Below, in pieces: positions 1-7,351 of a DNA stretch of 12,402 nt. The DNA comes from JAAXKN01 sp050259615 (GTDB lineage Bacteria > Bacteroidota > Ignavibacteria > Ignavibacteriales > SURF-24): positions 1-12,402 of the forward strand of contig JBLNAZ010000092.1 in the NCBI GenBank assembly GCA_050259615.1, in the 5' to 3' direction. Below the pieces are notes generated by a model, which was not told where the DNA came from, made no database searches, and saw nothing but the letters and a program-made list of their open reading frames with translations. Numbering within the stretch: the stretch's first letter is position 1; every line of letters starts with the position of its first letter. Position numbers and translations under genes: made by a program.

Positions 1-491
1 AACTTTCTTTTTAAAATGCCTTGATTCAAATCACAAAAACTTTTATATCATTATAACTGCGACACAGATCACAGCGGAAAATGATTATTATGAAAAATCA
101 CAAGATGAGCCGCTGTGAATGAAAATATAAACAGAGGGAAAAGTGGAAGGGATTATACTGGTAAGTCCGCTTTTATTATTGATCCTAATAATCGTGTCCT
201 CCGGGGGAACCCGTCATAACTGCACCAAGGCAGCTGTCACATTTAACTTTTATAATGCTTATACGGAATCCCGTCATAATCCTCCTGCACATTTATATCC
301 TCTTCAACCGAAACTTAGTTCCGCAAAAGATAGAACGTTTTTAACTGAAAAAATCACGGCTTCTAAAGATCTGAATAATCCGGGAAGGTGTTCTTTTATA
401 TTCTTATGACCTGTAATTATTCATAACAATCATAAATGTGCTTAAAACGGTTTACTGACTAATATCTAATTCATTTAACGGAGGGCGGGAT
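1..491. other. Upstream region without a convincing gene
   Basis: I see no recognisable gene here. There is a 9-bp perfect inverted repeat (TCACAGCGG at 69-77, CCGCTGTGA at 110-118) around an AT-rich loop, with no T-tract after it. A near-identical motif, GGAA(T)CCCGTCATAA, occurs twice, with the CCCGTCATAA cores at 210-219 and 270-279, exactly 60 bp apart. An open frame of 88 codons starts with GTG at 143 after AGAGGG. Its N-terminus is hydrophobic (Leu/Ile-rich up to about residue 18), but the rest has no family resemblance and biased composition, so I do not call it a gene. The last 70 bp should hold the promoter of the large secreted-protein gene. A clear ribosome binding site, GGAGGG, lies at 480-485. 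Confidence 0.5.
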
Positions 492-3400
492 ATGAAGAGT
501 CGATACTTATGCACTATGTTCATACTGCTATGGATTATTGCCCTTTCCGGGAATAGCCCTGCACAACAGGCTCAGTGCGATCTGAGCCAATTTACAACTT
601 ATACCAGCGTAGGCTGGAGCGTCGATGCCAGCGGGACAAATATCGGGGCATTGAGAGATTTTTACTTCCCCAAAATGTTCCCCGACGGGCTTACCGCAGG
701 CGGAACTTATTCAATAAAACTTACTTCCTCCCAGGCACTGGTTGCCTATCTGAAAGGGGAGGGAAGCCCCGGCAAACTAATTCAGAATTACGTGAACCCC
801 ACATCTACTGAAAGCGGCATTTTTGGCATTCAGGTGGTTACGCTCAGCTTAAACGTCATTGCTGACGAGTTATTTAAAACGGGCACAAATTCTCTCCTGC
901 TGAAAGAGCTGCAAATAGCTTCAGGCACTTTTCAGGGTAAGACAGTCGCGGAATTTCTTGCTCTGGCAAACAAGACCCTTGGAGGAGAGAATACGGGATA
1001 TACTATTCCCGTTGTAAACGACATGGCCTCAAAGATAAATGGGAATTTTGAGGAGGGAACAGTAAACCGCGGATCCCTAGCCTGCCCTTCGCCTGAAGGA
1101 CCTGCTGCCCTGGGCGACAAAGTATGGCTGGATGCTAATAAGAATGGAATTCAGGATTCGGACGAGCCTGGAATTGCGGGCGTTACGCTAAAGCTTTATA
1201 ACTGCGACAACACGCTCTCCGCAACCACAGTTACGGATGCCAATGGAAATTATTCATTTACCAATCTTGGCACCGGCAGCTACTATATAAAGGTTATAGT
1301 TCCTGAAGGCTATAGCATAACTGCCCAGGATCAGGGCGCAAATGATGCTCTGGATTCAGATATTGATAAGGACGGAAAAACCAAGTGCATATCTCCTGCA
1401 GGCTGCAAATGCAGTGCCGATAAAACTACTGATGCAGGACTTTATAAGACAACCCAGGAAAATTACCTGCTGGGTGACTTTGTATGGAACGACATGAATG
1501 GCAACGGAATTCAGGATGCCAATGAACCGGGCATACAGGGACTCCTGGTGGAACTGCGTAACTGCGTGGGTACGCTGATTTCAACAAGAATTACAGATGC
1601 CAATGGGAAGTACACTTTTATAAACGTTCCTGCAGGCAGCTACTTTATTAAGGTTATTGCACCGGATTATACCGTAAGCCCTAAGAACCAGGGTGCGGAT
1701 GATGCAAAGGATTCTGATATAGGGCCTGATGGCAGAACTGAATGTTTAAACGTGATGGCAGCTGTTACTAATCTTACGGTTGACGCGGGACTGATGAAAA
1801 AAACACAGGAATTTACCGACCTGGAAGTTGTGGTAACAGCAAGCAAGACAAACCTGCAGTGCGCAGAAGCATTTACCTACGTGGTAACGGTAAAGAACCT
1901 CGGTCCCGCTGCTGCTTCAAATGTGACTGTTGGCGATGTACTGCCGAACGGAGTTGACTTCATCAATGCCAATGCTTCACAGGGTACATATAATTCAGCA
2001 GATGGAAAGTGGGCTGTAGGCAGCATTGCCGCAGGGGCCAGTGCAGTACTTAAAATCAATGTAAAAGTGAACTGCGACGAACTGGCTAAAAAGACGCTGG
2101 ATCTGGGACCTGCAAGGGATTACAATGTGTTTGTATTTGAGAACCTGACGCAGCCTTCTGCCGATACACAGGGAAAAATGGCCGTGGGAGGTGATGCTTA
2201 CCTGGCTAACTACTCTGTTGGCGATCTTTTGCCTCCAAACAGCGGCAATGTACTTGTGGTGGGGGGCAAACTAACATTTATCAGCGGAGCAGTAAACAAC
2301 GGCAGCGTAGTTTATGGCGGATCGACAAACCTTCCGCAGGTTTCGGTTTCTATTACCGGCGGAACTCTGATCCACGGTCATCCAATTGACTTTGCTGCGG
2401 CCAGAACATACCTCCAGAACCTTTCGATGACTCTGTCAGGGTACACGGCAAATGGCACTGTTGCATCCCAGTGGGGAACCCTGACGCTTACGGGAACCGA
2501 CCCGTTTATGAATGTATTTAAGGTTTCAGGAAGCGACCTGTCCAATACGCACAACCTCGTAGTTAATGCTCCCGGAGGATCTGTGGTAATTGTTAACGTG
2601 TCCGGGCAGAATATTGCATGGATGGGAGGAATGAGCGTAAACGGTCCTGCAGCAAGCAATGTGCTCTTTAACTTTTATCAGGCGCTGACACTTAAGATAC
2701 AGGGTATTGCAATAATTGGTACTGTACTTGCCCCATTGGCTGCCTTGGATTTTCCGGCGGGGCTTATAACAGGACAGGTAATAGTAAGATGCATGACAGG
2801 TTCAGGGCAGTTTAATAATGCACTGTTTGCAGGCAATATTTCCTCTTACTTTGTTATTACAAATACAGCCTTGCTTCTTTCAAGTGTACCGGTTGATAAT
2901 ATTCTGGCAAATAATACTTCCAGCGTGACCGTAAATATTAACGCACCTGGCGGAGGAGGCGGCGGAGGAGGAGGTACCACTCCGATTCCTCCTGTATGGT
3001 CGTTCGGTCAGATTATCTATGCATTTGCTTTCGACGGATGCAACGTTTACGCTGCTACCTGGGGCGGGAAAATATACAGGTCAACCGACTCCGGAGTAAC
3101 CTGGTTAGTATTTTCTGAGGGCATAGAGACTGCTTATATCTGGGCACTGACCGTAGTCCAGGGGCGCGTCTTTGCGGCAACCGCAAGGGGTGTTTATGTA
3201 TTTAACGGCACGAAATGGGTTCTTACGGGCTGTGCAAACATGGACGTGCACGACATAGTATTCTATAACGGAGTACTTTATGCCGCAACATGGAGCTCGG
3301 GAGTTTATATGTCTGTCGATTTCGGGGTTAACTGGATCGCGATAAATAACGGCTTTAATATATGGCCTGTAATTCAGGCAATTACCATTGCCGGTAACGG

Positions 3401-4109
3401 GGATCTGTATGCTGCAACTTTCGGATTCGGCATATACAAACTTGCATATGGAACCACTGCATGGGTTCAGGTAAATTGCTCATTCCAGATGTTCTGGACA
3501 ATTGCCGGTTCTAAGACTATGCTGTTTGCCGCAAGCTATGGCGACGGGCTTTACCAGTCGGCCAACGGCCAGACATGGACAAAAGTAACAACTCTGCCCG
3601 TTCAGTTCATTTACACAATTGATATTGCGCCATGCGGCAGGATTTATGTCAGTTCTCTTACCGGAGGCATCTATATGTCTGCCGATAACGGCGTGACCTG
3701 GACGCACCTCGGCTTTAACGGCTGCAACGTCTGTGCTCTTATTGTCAATCCAGAAACTGAAGATGTACTGGCAGGAACCAAAGCTGGCGAGGTATATAAA
3801 ATATCCGGAAGTCTTACTTCCGGAGGAGACGCGGAGGAGACTCCGGCTGAATTCAGCCTGATGCAGAACTATCCTAACCCGTTCAATCCGTCAACTACAA
3901 TTGAATTTGCAGTTCCTGATGCAGGGAATTATACACTTAAAGTATATGACATGCTGGGAAGGGAAGTATCAACTCTCCTGAGCGGCGGACTCACTGCGGG
4001 GTATCATAAGGCCGTGTTCGATGCGGCTAAAGTACCATCGGGAGTTTATATCTACAGACTCACGGGCAATAACGTTCTCATCACAAAAAAGATGATGGTA
4101 GTTAAATAG
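492..4109 (+). CDS. Large modular secreted protein with T9SS sorting domain
   Basis: The 1205-residue product is probably exported by Sec and then moved across the outer membrane by the type IX system. The ATG follows GGAGGG with 6 nt spacing. Visible parts: signal peptide (about 1-25, ending near SPAQQ); an unassigned N-terminal region (26-200); two SdrD B-like repeats of about 120 residues (GDKVW from 208, GDFVW from 328), each with Ca-loop-like D-x-N-x-N/D-G-I-Q-D and a GSYYIKVI/GSYFIKVI strand; a DUF11-type domain (about 442-528, KNLGPAAASNV); a choice-of-anchor A-like domain (about 533-790, YNVFVFEN, GKMAVGGDAYL); a linker of Gly residues near 800-808; and a BNR/YCF48-like propeller (about 836-1105) with repeated L/V-YAATW...GVTW units at 852, 892, 929, 972, 1011 and 1051. 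The T9SS type A domain covers about 1122-1205 (NYPNPFNPSTTIEF, VPSGVYIYRL). It is likely a surface adhesin or matrix protein; the ligand cannot be read from sequence. The coding call is certain, and domain boundaries are approximate. It reads as a single transcription unit. Confidence 0.95.
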   Translation: MKSRYLCTMFILLWIIALSGNSPAQQAQCDLSQFTTYTSVGWSVDASGTNIGALRDFYFPKMFPDGLTAGGTYSIKLTSSQALVAYLKGEGSPGKLIQNYVNPTSTESGIFGIQVVTLSLNVIADELFKTGTNSLLLKELQIASGTFQGKTVAEFLALANKTLGGENTGYTIPVVNDMASKINGNFEEGTVNRGSLACPSPEGPAALGDKVWLDANKNGIQDSDEPGIAGVTLKLYNCDNTLSATTVTDANGNYSFTNLGTGSYYIKVIVPEGYSITAQDQGANDALDSDIDKDGKTKCISPAGCKCSADKTTDAGLYKTTQENYLLGDFVWNDMNGNGIQDANEPGIQGLLVELRNCVGTLISTRITDANGKYTFINVPAGSYFIKVIAPDYTVSPKNQGADDAKDSDIGPDGRTECLNVMAAVTNLTVDAGLMKKTQEFTDLEVVVTASKTNLQCAEAFTYVVTVKNLGPAAASNVTVGDVLPNGVDFINANASQGTYNSADGKWAVGSIAAGASAVLKINVKVNCDELAKKTLDLGPARDYNVFVFENLTQPSADTQGKMAVGGDAYLANYSVGDLLPPNSGNVLVVGGKLTFISGAVNNGSVVYGGSTNLPQVSVSITGGTLIHGHPIDFAAARTYLQNLSMTLSGYTANGTVASQWGTLTLTGTDPFMNVFKVSGSDLSNTHNLVVNAPGGSVVIVNVSGQNIAWMGGMSVNGPAASNVLFNFYQALTLKIQGIAIIGTVLAPLAALDFPAGLITGQVIVRCMTGSGQFNNALFAGNISSYFVITNTALLLSSVPVDNILANNTSSVTVNINAPGGGGGGGGGTTPIPPVWSFGQIIYAFAFDGCNVYAATWGGKIYRSTDSGVTWLVFSEGIETAYIWALTVVQGRVFAATARGVYVFNGTKWVLTGCANMDVHDIVFYNGVLYAATWSSGVYMSVDFGVNWIAINNGFNIWPVIQAITIAGNGDLYAATFGFGIYKLAYGTTAWVQVNCSFQMFWTIAGSKTMLFAASYGDGLYQSANGQTWTKVTTLPVQFIYTIDIAPCGRIYVSSLTGGIYMSADNGVTWTHLGFNGCNVCALIVNPETEDVLAGTKAGEVYKISGSLTSGGDAEETPAEFSLMQNYPNPFNPSTTIEFAVPDAGNYTLKVYDMLGREVSTLLSGGLTAGYHKAVFDAAKVPSGVYIYRLTGNNVLITKKMMVVK

Positions 4110-4118
4110 TTTTATATC

Positions 4119-4166
4119 GGGCTGCCGGATTGAAACAAGATAACGGAAACAAGGTATCGGCAGCCC
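4119..4166 (+). terminator. Possible terminator hairpin after the secreted-protein gene
   Basis: GGGCTGCCG at 4119-4127 pairs perfectly with CGGCAGCCC at 4158-4166, and a further G-T wobble extends the stem to 10 bp. The loop is about 28 nt. It starts 9 bp after the stop codon, which suits a 3' end. No T-run follows, so it may be a processing or stabilising hairpin rather than an intrinsic terminator. Confidence 0.35.
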
Positions 4167-4196
4167 CTGCTCTGGAATACCCGCACTCCGTAGGCG

Positions 4197-4240
4197 TGCG
4201 AAGCCTGTTATTCACCGCGGGGAATGCAGGCTTCAATCGC
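4197..4240. other. Hairpin between convergent genes
   Basis: GAAGCCTG (4200-4207) pairs with CAGGCTTC (4227-4234). After a small bulge, ATTC (4210-4213) pairs with GAAT (4222-4225). GCG (4197-4199 region) and CGC (4238-4240) can add an outer clamp. It lies between the ends of the plus-strand secreted-protein gene and the minus-strand small gene, where a bidirectional transcription barrier would be expected. There is no T-tract on either side, so the role is unproven. Confidence 0.35.
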
Positions 4241-4354
4241 CTGGGGGGAGAGACATTCCTTCAGCCCGGATAAGGGGTAATAAGTAACTGTTTTATATTA
4301 AAATACTATACCGCGGCAATGCGGATAATGAATTGCTTTAACCGGAAATGCCTC

Positions 4355-4603
4355 TCAGGAGATAAGGTTCAGCATGGACTTCAAAGTATCCAGGTACTCA
4401 TGCAGAGCCATAGGCTTGTTGTAATTTTTCCCAATCTCTTTTGCCAGTGTCTCCTCACTATCGGATACTTCTTTGTTTATAACTACTATATCCGGAGATA
4501 ACGGCTTTTCTAATGGGGCTTCCTTTGAAAGATATTTAATTAAATCGTCCTTACTGACAAAAAACATGTCGGACTCATTCCCGTTAAGCAGCAGAATTTT
4601 CAT
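4355..4603 (-). CDS. Small protein of 82 aa, unknown function, weakly receiver-like
   Basis: This minus-strand frame encodes 82 residues, convergent to the secreted-protein gene. I do not recognise a family. The composition is typical of a soluble cytoplasmic protein (many Lys, Glu, Asp and Leu, no Cys), unlike a shadow frame. The ends faintly recall a response-regulator receiver domain: an initial MKILLLNGNESD strand, a PDIVVIN segment (residues 37-43) where receivers have the phospho-Asp strand, and KPMALHEYLDTLKSML (63-78) resembling the conserved Lys-Pro followed by helix 5. Asn43 sits where the Asp would be, and only about 20 residues separate it from Lys63, against about 50 in a real receiver, so any relation would be a shrunken, non-phosphorylatable form. 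This is speculative. A plausible promoter lies at 4740-4767, giving a leader of about 130 nt. No strong Shine-Dalgarno precedes the ATG (GAG about 8 nt upstream). Confidence 0.6.
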   Translation of the reverse strand: MKILLLNGNESDMFFVSKDDLIKYLSKEAPLEKPLSPDIVVINKEVSDSEETLAKEIGKNYNKPMALHEYLDTLKSMLNLIS

Positions 4604-4662
4604 ATTGCACTCTTATTGTTGTCACTGGTATCGACCGGGAGAGCTGCTGTAAAGAATACAAA

Positions 4663-4690
4663 CCAGTATCCCATTTATATGGGATACTGG
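4663..4690 (-). promoter_or_regulatory. Perfect 12-bp palindrome in the leader of the 82-aa gene
   Basis: CCAGTATCCCAT (4663-4674) and ATGGGATACTGG (4679-4690) are perfectly complementary around a 4-nt centre. It lies about 60 bp before the minus-strand start codon and downstream of the minus-strand promoter. Read on the minus strand, the stem is followed by the T-rich TTTGTATTCTTT, so it could act as a leaky terminator (attenuator) in the 5' leader. The alternative is a binding site for a dimeric repressor. A nearby ACCAGT on the minus strand (4623-4628) could compete for the second arm (ACTGGT), which is only 6 bp. Confidence 0.5.
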
Positions 4691-4739
4691 CAGTTCTTCC
4701 GGAACCTAATAGTATTTGCGAAAAGTAGTTTCTACTTGT

Positions 4740-4767
4740 ATGATACGATAAATTACACTTTTGTCAA
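4740..4767 (-). promoter_or_regulatory. Predicted sigma-70-type promoter for the 82-aa gene
   Basis: On the minus strand TTGACA (4767-4762) and TATCAT (4745-4740) are separated by 16 bp. The -35 box is a perfect consensus match and the -10 box matches 4 of 6. Transcription would start near 4733, just before a small inverted repeat (AAGTAG, TTT, CTACTT at about 4725-4735), and then run through the palindrome at 4663-4690 before the start codon at 4603. Confidence 0.5.
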
Positions 4768-5126
4768 GAAGATATTATGAAACGCAGTCACGATTTGACA
4801 AACCTCACAGTTTTGAGCTTAAAGAATGAGAAAATTTTAGATAAGATATTCTGCTTCTCAAGGGCACATTTGCCCTCCGGCCCTGGAAAATTGCCCGGAT
4901 TATACCAGCCGGGAAATGAAAAGCCAGCAAAACATAAAACCTTTTTGTGTAATTATCCCCGTATTGGTTTATATTAGTCCCCTCAGAAAAATAAGCCTTT
5001 TTACAAACGGGGAAACATCTAACCCCATCCGGGCATTAGTGCAAATAGTAAGCTCAACCGGAATTTTATGTGTTATTTTTCTGCTATATGTTAATTAGAT
5101 TGAATAATAGTAAACAGGAAGAGTAT
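4768..5126 (+). other. Hairpin-rich non-coding stretch upstream of the SDR gene
   Basis: No convincing gene lies here; the two open frames of 60-66 codons have random-looking composition. Several self-complementary segments follow each other: TTGAG/CTCAA (4813-4817, 4857-4861) enclosing AGAAT/ATTCT (4823-4827, 4848-4852); AGGGCA/TGCCCT (4861-4866, 4871-4876); CCCGG/CCGGG (4894-4898, 4909-4913); and CCCCGT/ACGGGG (4957-4962, 5007-5012). TGCCCGG (4892-4898) can alternatively pair with CCGGGCA (5029-5035). A perfect TTGACA at 4795-4800 could start a plus-strand transcript, though its -10 partner is weak. This may be a structured 5' leader for the SDR-MFS operon or a small RNA; I cannot assign a known riboswitch class. 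Confidence 0.35.
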
Positions 5127-5846
5127 ATGGAAATTAAAAATAAAGTAATAATTGTAACCGGAGCTTCAGGCGGGATCGGTCTTGCCGCAGCAAGGCTGCT
5201 TGGAAAACATGAGGCTAAAGTTGTGCTGGTTGCCCGTTCAACCGAAAAGCTTCAGAAGCTGAGCGGGGAAATTCCCGGTTCATTTCCGGTAACTGCGGAT
5301 ATGCGCGATGAAAACCAAATCCGCCAGATGATCAGCCAGGTGTATTCACATTTCGGAAGAATAGATGCGCTCGTCAATAATGCCGGACAGGGAATGCACG
5401 TCTCGGTTGAGAACACAAATCTTGATCAGTTCAGGTCCATATTCGAACTGAATGTTATCGGGGTGCTTGCTGCCATGCAGGCTGTGATTCCTTTAATGAA
5501 GAATCAGCCCGAGGGAGGTATAATTGTGAATATTACATCCGGACTTACAAAACGCATTGTGCCGACTGTAGGTCCCTACGCAGCCACCAAATATGCACTT
5601 AATGCCATTACGCTTACAGCCAGAATGGAGCTTGCAAAGGATAATATCAGAATTGGACTTGTCTATCCCGGCATGACGGCAACAGACTTCTTTACGAATA
5701 CTATCAGCCGTGAAATGACACATTCGGACAGGATGAAAATGATGCCAATGGATACAGCCGAAGCCGTAGCTGAAAAGATAGTTGAAGCCTTAGTGACCGA
5801 AGAGGCTGAAGTTCTTGTAGACAGCCTTAAGCATGGTGTGAAATAA
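5127..5846 (+). CDS. Classical short-chain dehydrogenase/reductase
   Basis: The 239-residue product is an NAD(P)-dependent cytoplasmic oxidoreductase of the classical SDR family. The Rossmann fold shows the dinucleotide motif TGASGGIG (11-18), the structural NNAG (84-87), Asn109 in ELNV, and the catalytic Ser138, Tyr151 and Lys155 (YAATK). YPGMTATDF (180-188) is the usual PG motif after strand 6. ARS after strand 2 (36-38) carries a basic residue, which tends to favour NADP(H). I start at ATG 5127, preceded by AGGAAG, because MEIKNKVIIVTG is the normal SDR beginning. The frame stays open to an ATG at 5070, but those 19 extra residues are atypical. The stop is 2 bp before the MFS gene, so the two are co-transcribed and probably translationally coupled. 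The substrate is unknown; one possibility is a metabolite handled or exported by the neighbouring transporter. Confidence 0.9.
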   Translation: MEIKNKVIIVTGASGGIGLAAARLLGKHEAKVVLVARSTEKLQKLSGEIPGSFPVTADMRDENQIRQMISQVYSHFGRIDALVNNAGQGMHVSVENTNLDQFRSIFELNVIGVLAAMQAVIPLMKNQPEGGIIVNITSGLTKRIVPTVGPYAATKYALNAITLTARMELAKDNIRIGLVYPGMTATDFFTNTISREMTHSDRMKMMPMDTAEAVAEKIVEALVTEEAEVLVDSLKHGVK

Positions 5847-5848
5847 AT

Positions 5849-7105
5849 ATGGCAGAAGCGGCAACTCTTGAAAAACCCCGGCGCTTTGCTGCACTTCAGC
5901 ACAGGAATTTTACACTTCTGTGGTCGGGACTCATTGTATCAAATGCGGGCACGTGGATGCAGAATGTTGCGCAGGGATGGCTTGTTCTGCAGCTGACGAA
6001 TTCACCTTTATGGCTGGGGCTTTTAGGCTTAAGCTTTGCGCTTCCCATGATCATACTCCCTTTCTTCGGAGGTGTAACGGTTGACCGTATAAACCGCATA
6101 AAGCTTTTGTACATCACACAGACCGGTATGATGTTAACCGCATTTATGCTTGCCATACTTACATGGCTGCATATGGTTACGGTATACCACATACTGGCTG
6201 CTTCTTTTATCAGCGCGGTATTTCTGGCCTTCGATAACCCGGCCAGGCAGGCACTGGTGCCGGATCTGGTTGCAAAGGAGGATCTGCTTAACGCTCTGTC
6301 GCTCAATTCTGCAACCTATACCGGAGCCGCTTTAATTGGTCCTGCAATTGCAGGAGCACTTCTGGGCATAGCTGGAGCAGGCAGCCTGTTTTTTATAAAC
6401 GGTTTGAGTTTTCTTGCGGTGCTATTTGCACTGGCCTCAATGCATGATGTAAGGACGCATAGCGGCGGGGAAAATACCTCTATTAAAAAATCCGTACTAG
6501 CTGGACTTTCCTTTGCATGGAAATCGCGTTTTATACTTGCACTCCTTGCTCTTTCAACCGTTACGGCTATTTTCGGCCGTTCGTATCAGAATCTGCTGCC
6601 TATTTTCGCACGCGACATATGGCACGGCGGCGCAGGAGGCTACGGATTTCTGCTGGCCTCGTCAGGAGGCGGAGCACTCCTGGGCGCATTCGCACTTGCT
6701 GCATTCAGCGATATCAGGCGGCCTGGAATGGTACTGATCATTTCGGGGCTGATATTCAGCATATCAATCATACTTTTTGCTGAAAGCCCAAGCCTGATAT
6801 GGGGAGTCGTATTCCTGTTTATCAATGGTTTTTCGGCAACGGCGGTTGGAACCATAATTGCAACCTTCATCCAGGTTACTGTCCCAAATGAATTAAGGGG
6901 GCGCATAATCAGCCTCTATACAATAACGCTGATTGGACTTCCCTCGCTTGGATCTCTTGGAAGCGGCGCTGCTGCTGAACTTCTTGGCGGCATTCAGGGC
7001 GCCCCGCGCGCGGTATTAATTGGCGGCGTGATAGTAGGAATTCTTATTCTTTTTACATTCCCGATATTCTGGCGCAGGATAATGGACCGGCGTGAAAAAA
7101 AGTAA
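5849..7105 (+). CDS. MFS transporter, DHA3/EntS-like (MFS_3) exporter
   Basis: The 418-residue inner-membrane protein has about 12 hydrophobic segments and belongs to the major facilitator superfamily, closest in feel to the DHA3 drug and siderophore exporters (EntS/MFS_3 group). Hallmarks are the amphipathic start RRFAALQHRNFTLLWSG, GTWMQNVAQGWLVLQLT (34-50), motif A in the loop after TM2 (GGVTVDRINRIKLL, 74-87), FDNPARQALVPDLV (128-141), the TM5 stretch ALIGPAIAGALLG, and VPNELRGRIISLY (345-357). The length is normal. ATG 5849 follows the SDR stop by 2 bp with no strong ribosome binding site of its own, which favours translational coupling. It would use the proton gradient to expel a small molecule. 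The substrate cannot be deduced. A paralogue with the same motifs is encoded at 9523-10830. Confidence 0.88.
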   Translation: MAEAATLEKPRRFAALQHRNFTLLWSGLIVSNAGTWMQNVAQGWLVLQLTNSPLWLGLLGLSFALPMIILPFFGGVTVDRINRIKLLYITQTGMMLTAFMLAILTWLHMVTVYHILAASFISAVFLAFDNPARQALVPDLVAKEDLLNALSLNSATYTGAALIGPAIAGALLGIAGAGSLFFINGLSFLAVLFALASMHDVRTHSGGENTSIKKSVLAGLSFAWKSRFILALLALSTVTAIFGRSYQNLLPIFARDIWHGGAGGYGFLLASSGGGALLGAFALAAFSDIRRPGMVLIISGLIFSISIILFAESPSLIWGVVFLFINGFSATAVGTIIATFIQVTVPNELRGRIISLYTITLIGLPSLGSLGSGAAAELLGGIQGAPRAVLIGGVIVGILILFTFPIFWRRIMDRREKK

Positions 7106-7125
7106 AGGGAAAATAATACGATTTC

Positions 7126-7160
7126 AGCGCCTTAAGGAGTAACTTTGTCCTTAAGGCGCT
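7126..7160 (+). terminator. Stem-loop after the SDR-MFS operon
   Basis: AGCGCCTTAAGGA (7126-7138) and TCCTTAAGGCGCT (7148-7160) form a perfect 13-bp stem with a 9-nt loop, 20 bp after the MFS stop. The position fits a terminator. The following bases (TATAATCC) are AT-rich but not a T-run, so it may work weakly, with Rho, or as a 3'-end protecting hairpin. Confidence 0.55.
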
Positions 7161-7247
7161 TATAATCCATTAAGCCTGTAAAATCCTATATTGTCCCATT
7201 TTTCCGCTTATTGCCCGCCGCACTTTAAACTTTTTCACTAAACAGTA

Positions 7248-7275
7248 TTGTCTAATCATATATCATGATTAGAAT
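7248..7275 (+). promoter_or_regulatory. Promoter overlapped by a 9-bp inverted repeat, upstream of the lipoprotein gene
   Basis: TTGTCT (7248-7253) and TAGAAT (7270-7275) are spaced by 16 bp and look like -35 and -10 boxes (4 of 6 and 5 of 6 matches). The perfect inverted repeat TCTAATCAT (7251-7259) / ATGATTAGA (7265-7273), with a 5-bp centre, fills the space between and overlaps both boxes. That is the usual placement of an operator for a dimeric repressor. The transcript would start near 7282. Confidence 0.5.
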
Positions 7276-7309
7276 AATGCCTGCAATAAATTGCTGGTTT
7301 GTATGAACA

Positions 7310-7341
7310 AATCCTCCCTGAGGATTCCATATGTTTAGGAG
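7310..7341 (+). promoter_or_regulatory. 5' UTR hairpin and ribosome binding site of the lipoprotein gene
   Basis: AATCCTC (7310-7316) and GAGGATT (7320-7326) form a perfect 7-bp stem with a 3-nt loop. It ends 10 nt before the Shine-Dalgarno AGGAG (7337-7341), which lies 10 nt from the ATG at 7352. A short TTTGT/ACAAA hairpin (7298-7302, 7306-7310) abuts it. The TCCT in the left arm could pair with AGGA of the Shine-Dalgarno, so translational control is possible but only weakly supported. Confidence 0.4.
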
Positions 7342-7351
7342 AAAATGAATT

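Noticed and set aside
81..122. 13-codon ORF inside the 69-118 inverted repeat, with Met and Ile codons, resembling a leader peptide
   Set aside because: No terminator or competing pairing follows, and no biosynthetic gene is downstream. It is best explained by chance.
143..409. 88-codon GTG-start open frame with hydrophobic N-terminus and AGAGGG upstream
   Set aside because: After the first 20 residues the translation has no fold-like pattern or family resemblance, and it overlaps direct repeats that look intergenic. It could be real, but I cannot support it.
4777..5098. Two overlapping 60-66-codon plus-strand frames upstream of the SDR gene
   Set aside because: Their composition is random-looking, they lack good ribosome binding sites, and they overlap several hairpins.
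5070..5126. Upstream in-frame ATG giving the SDR protein 19 extra residues
   Set aside because: The extra residues do not belong to the SDR fold, and the ATG at 5127 has AGGAAG at good spacing and the standard SDR N-terminus.
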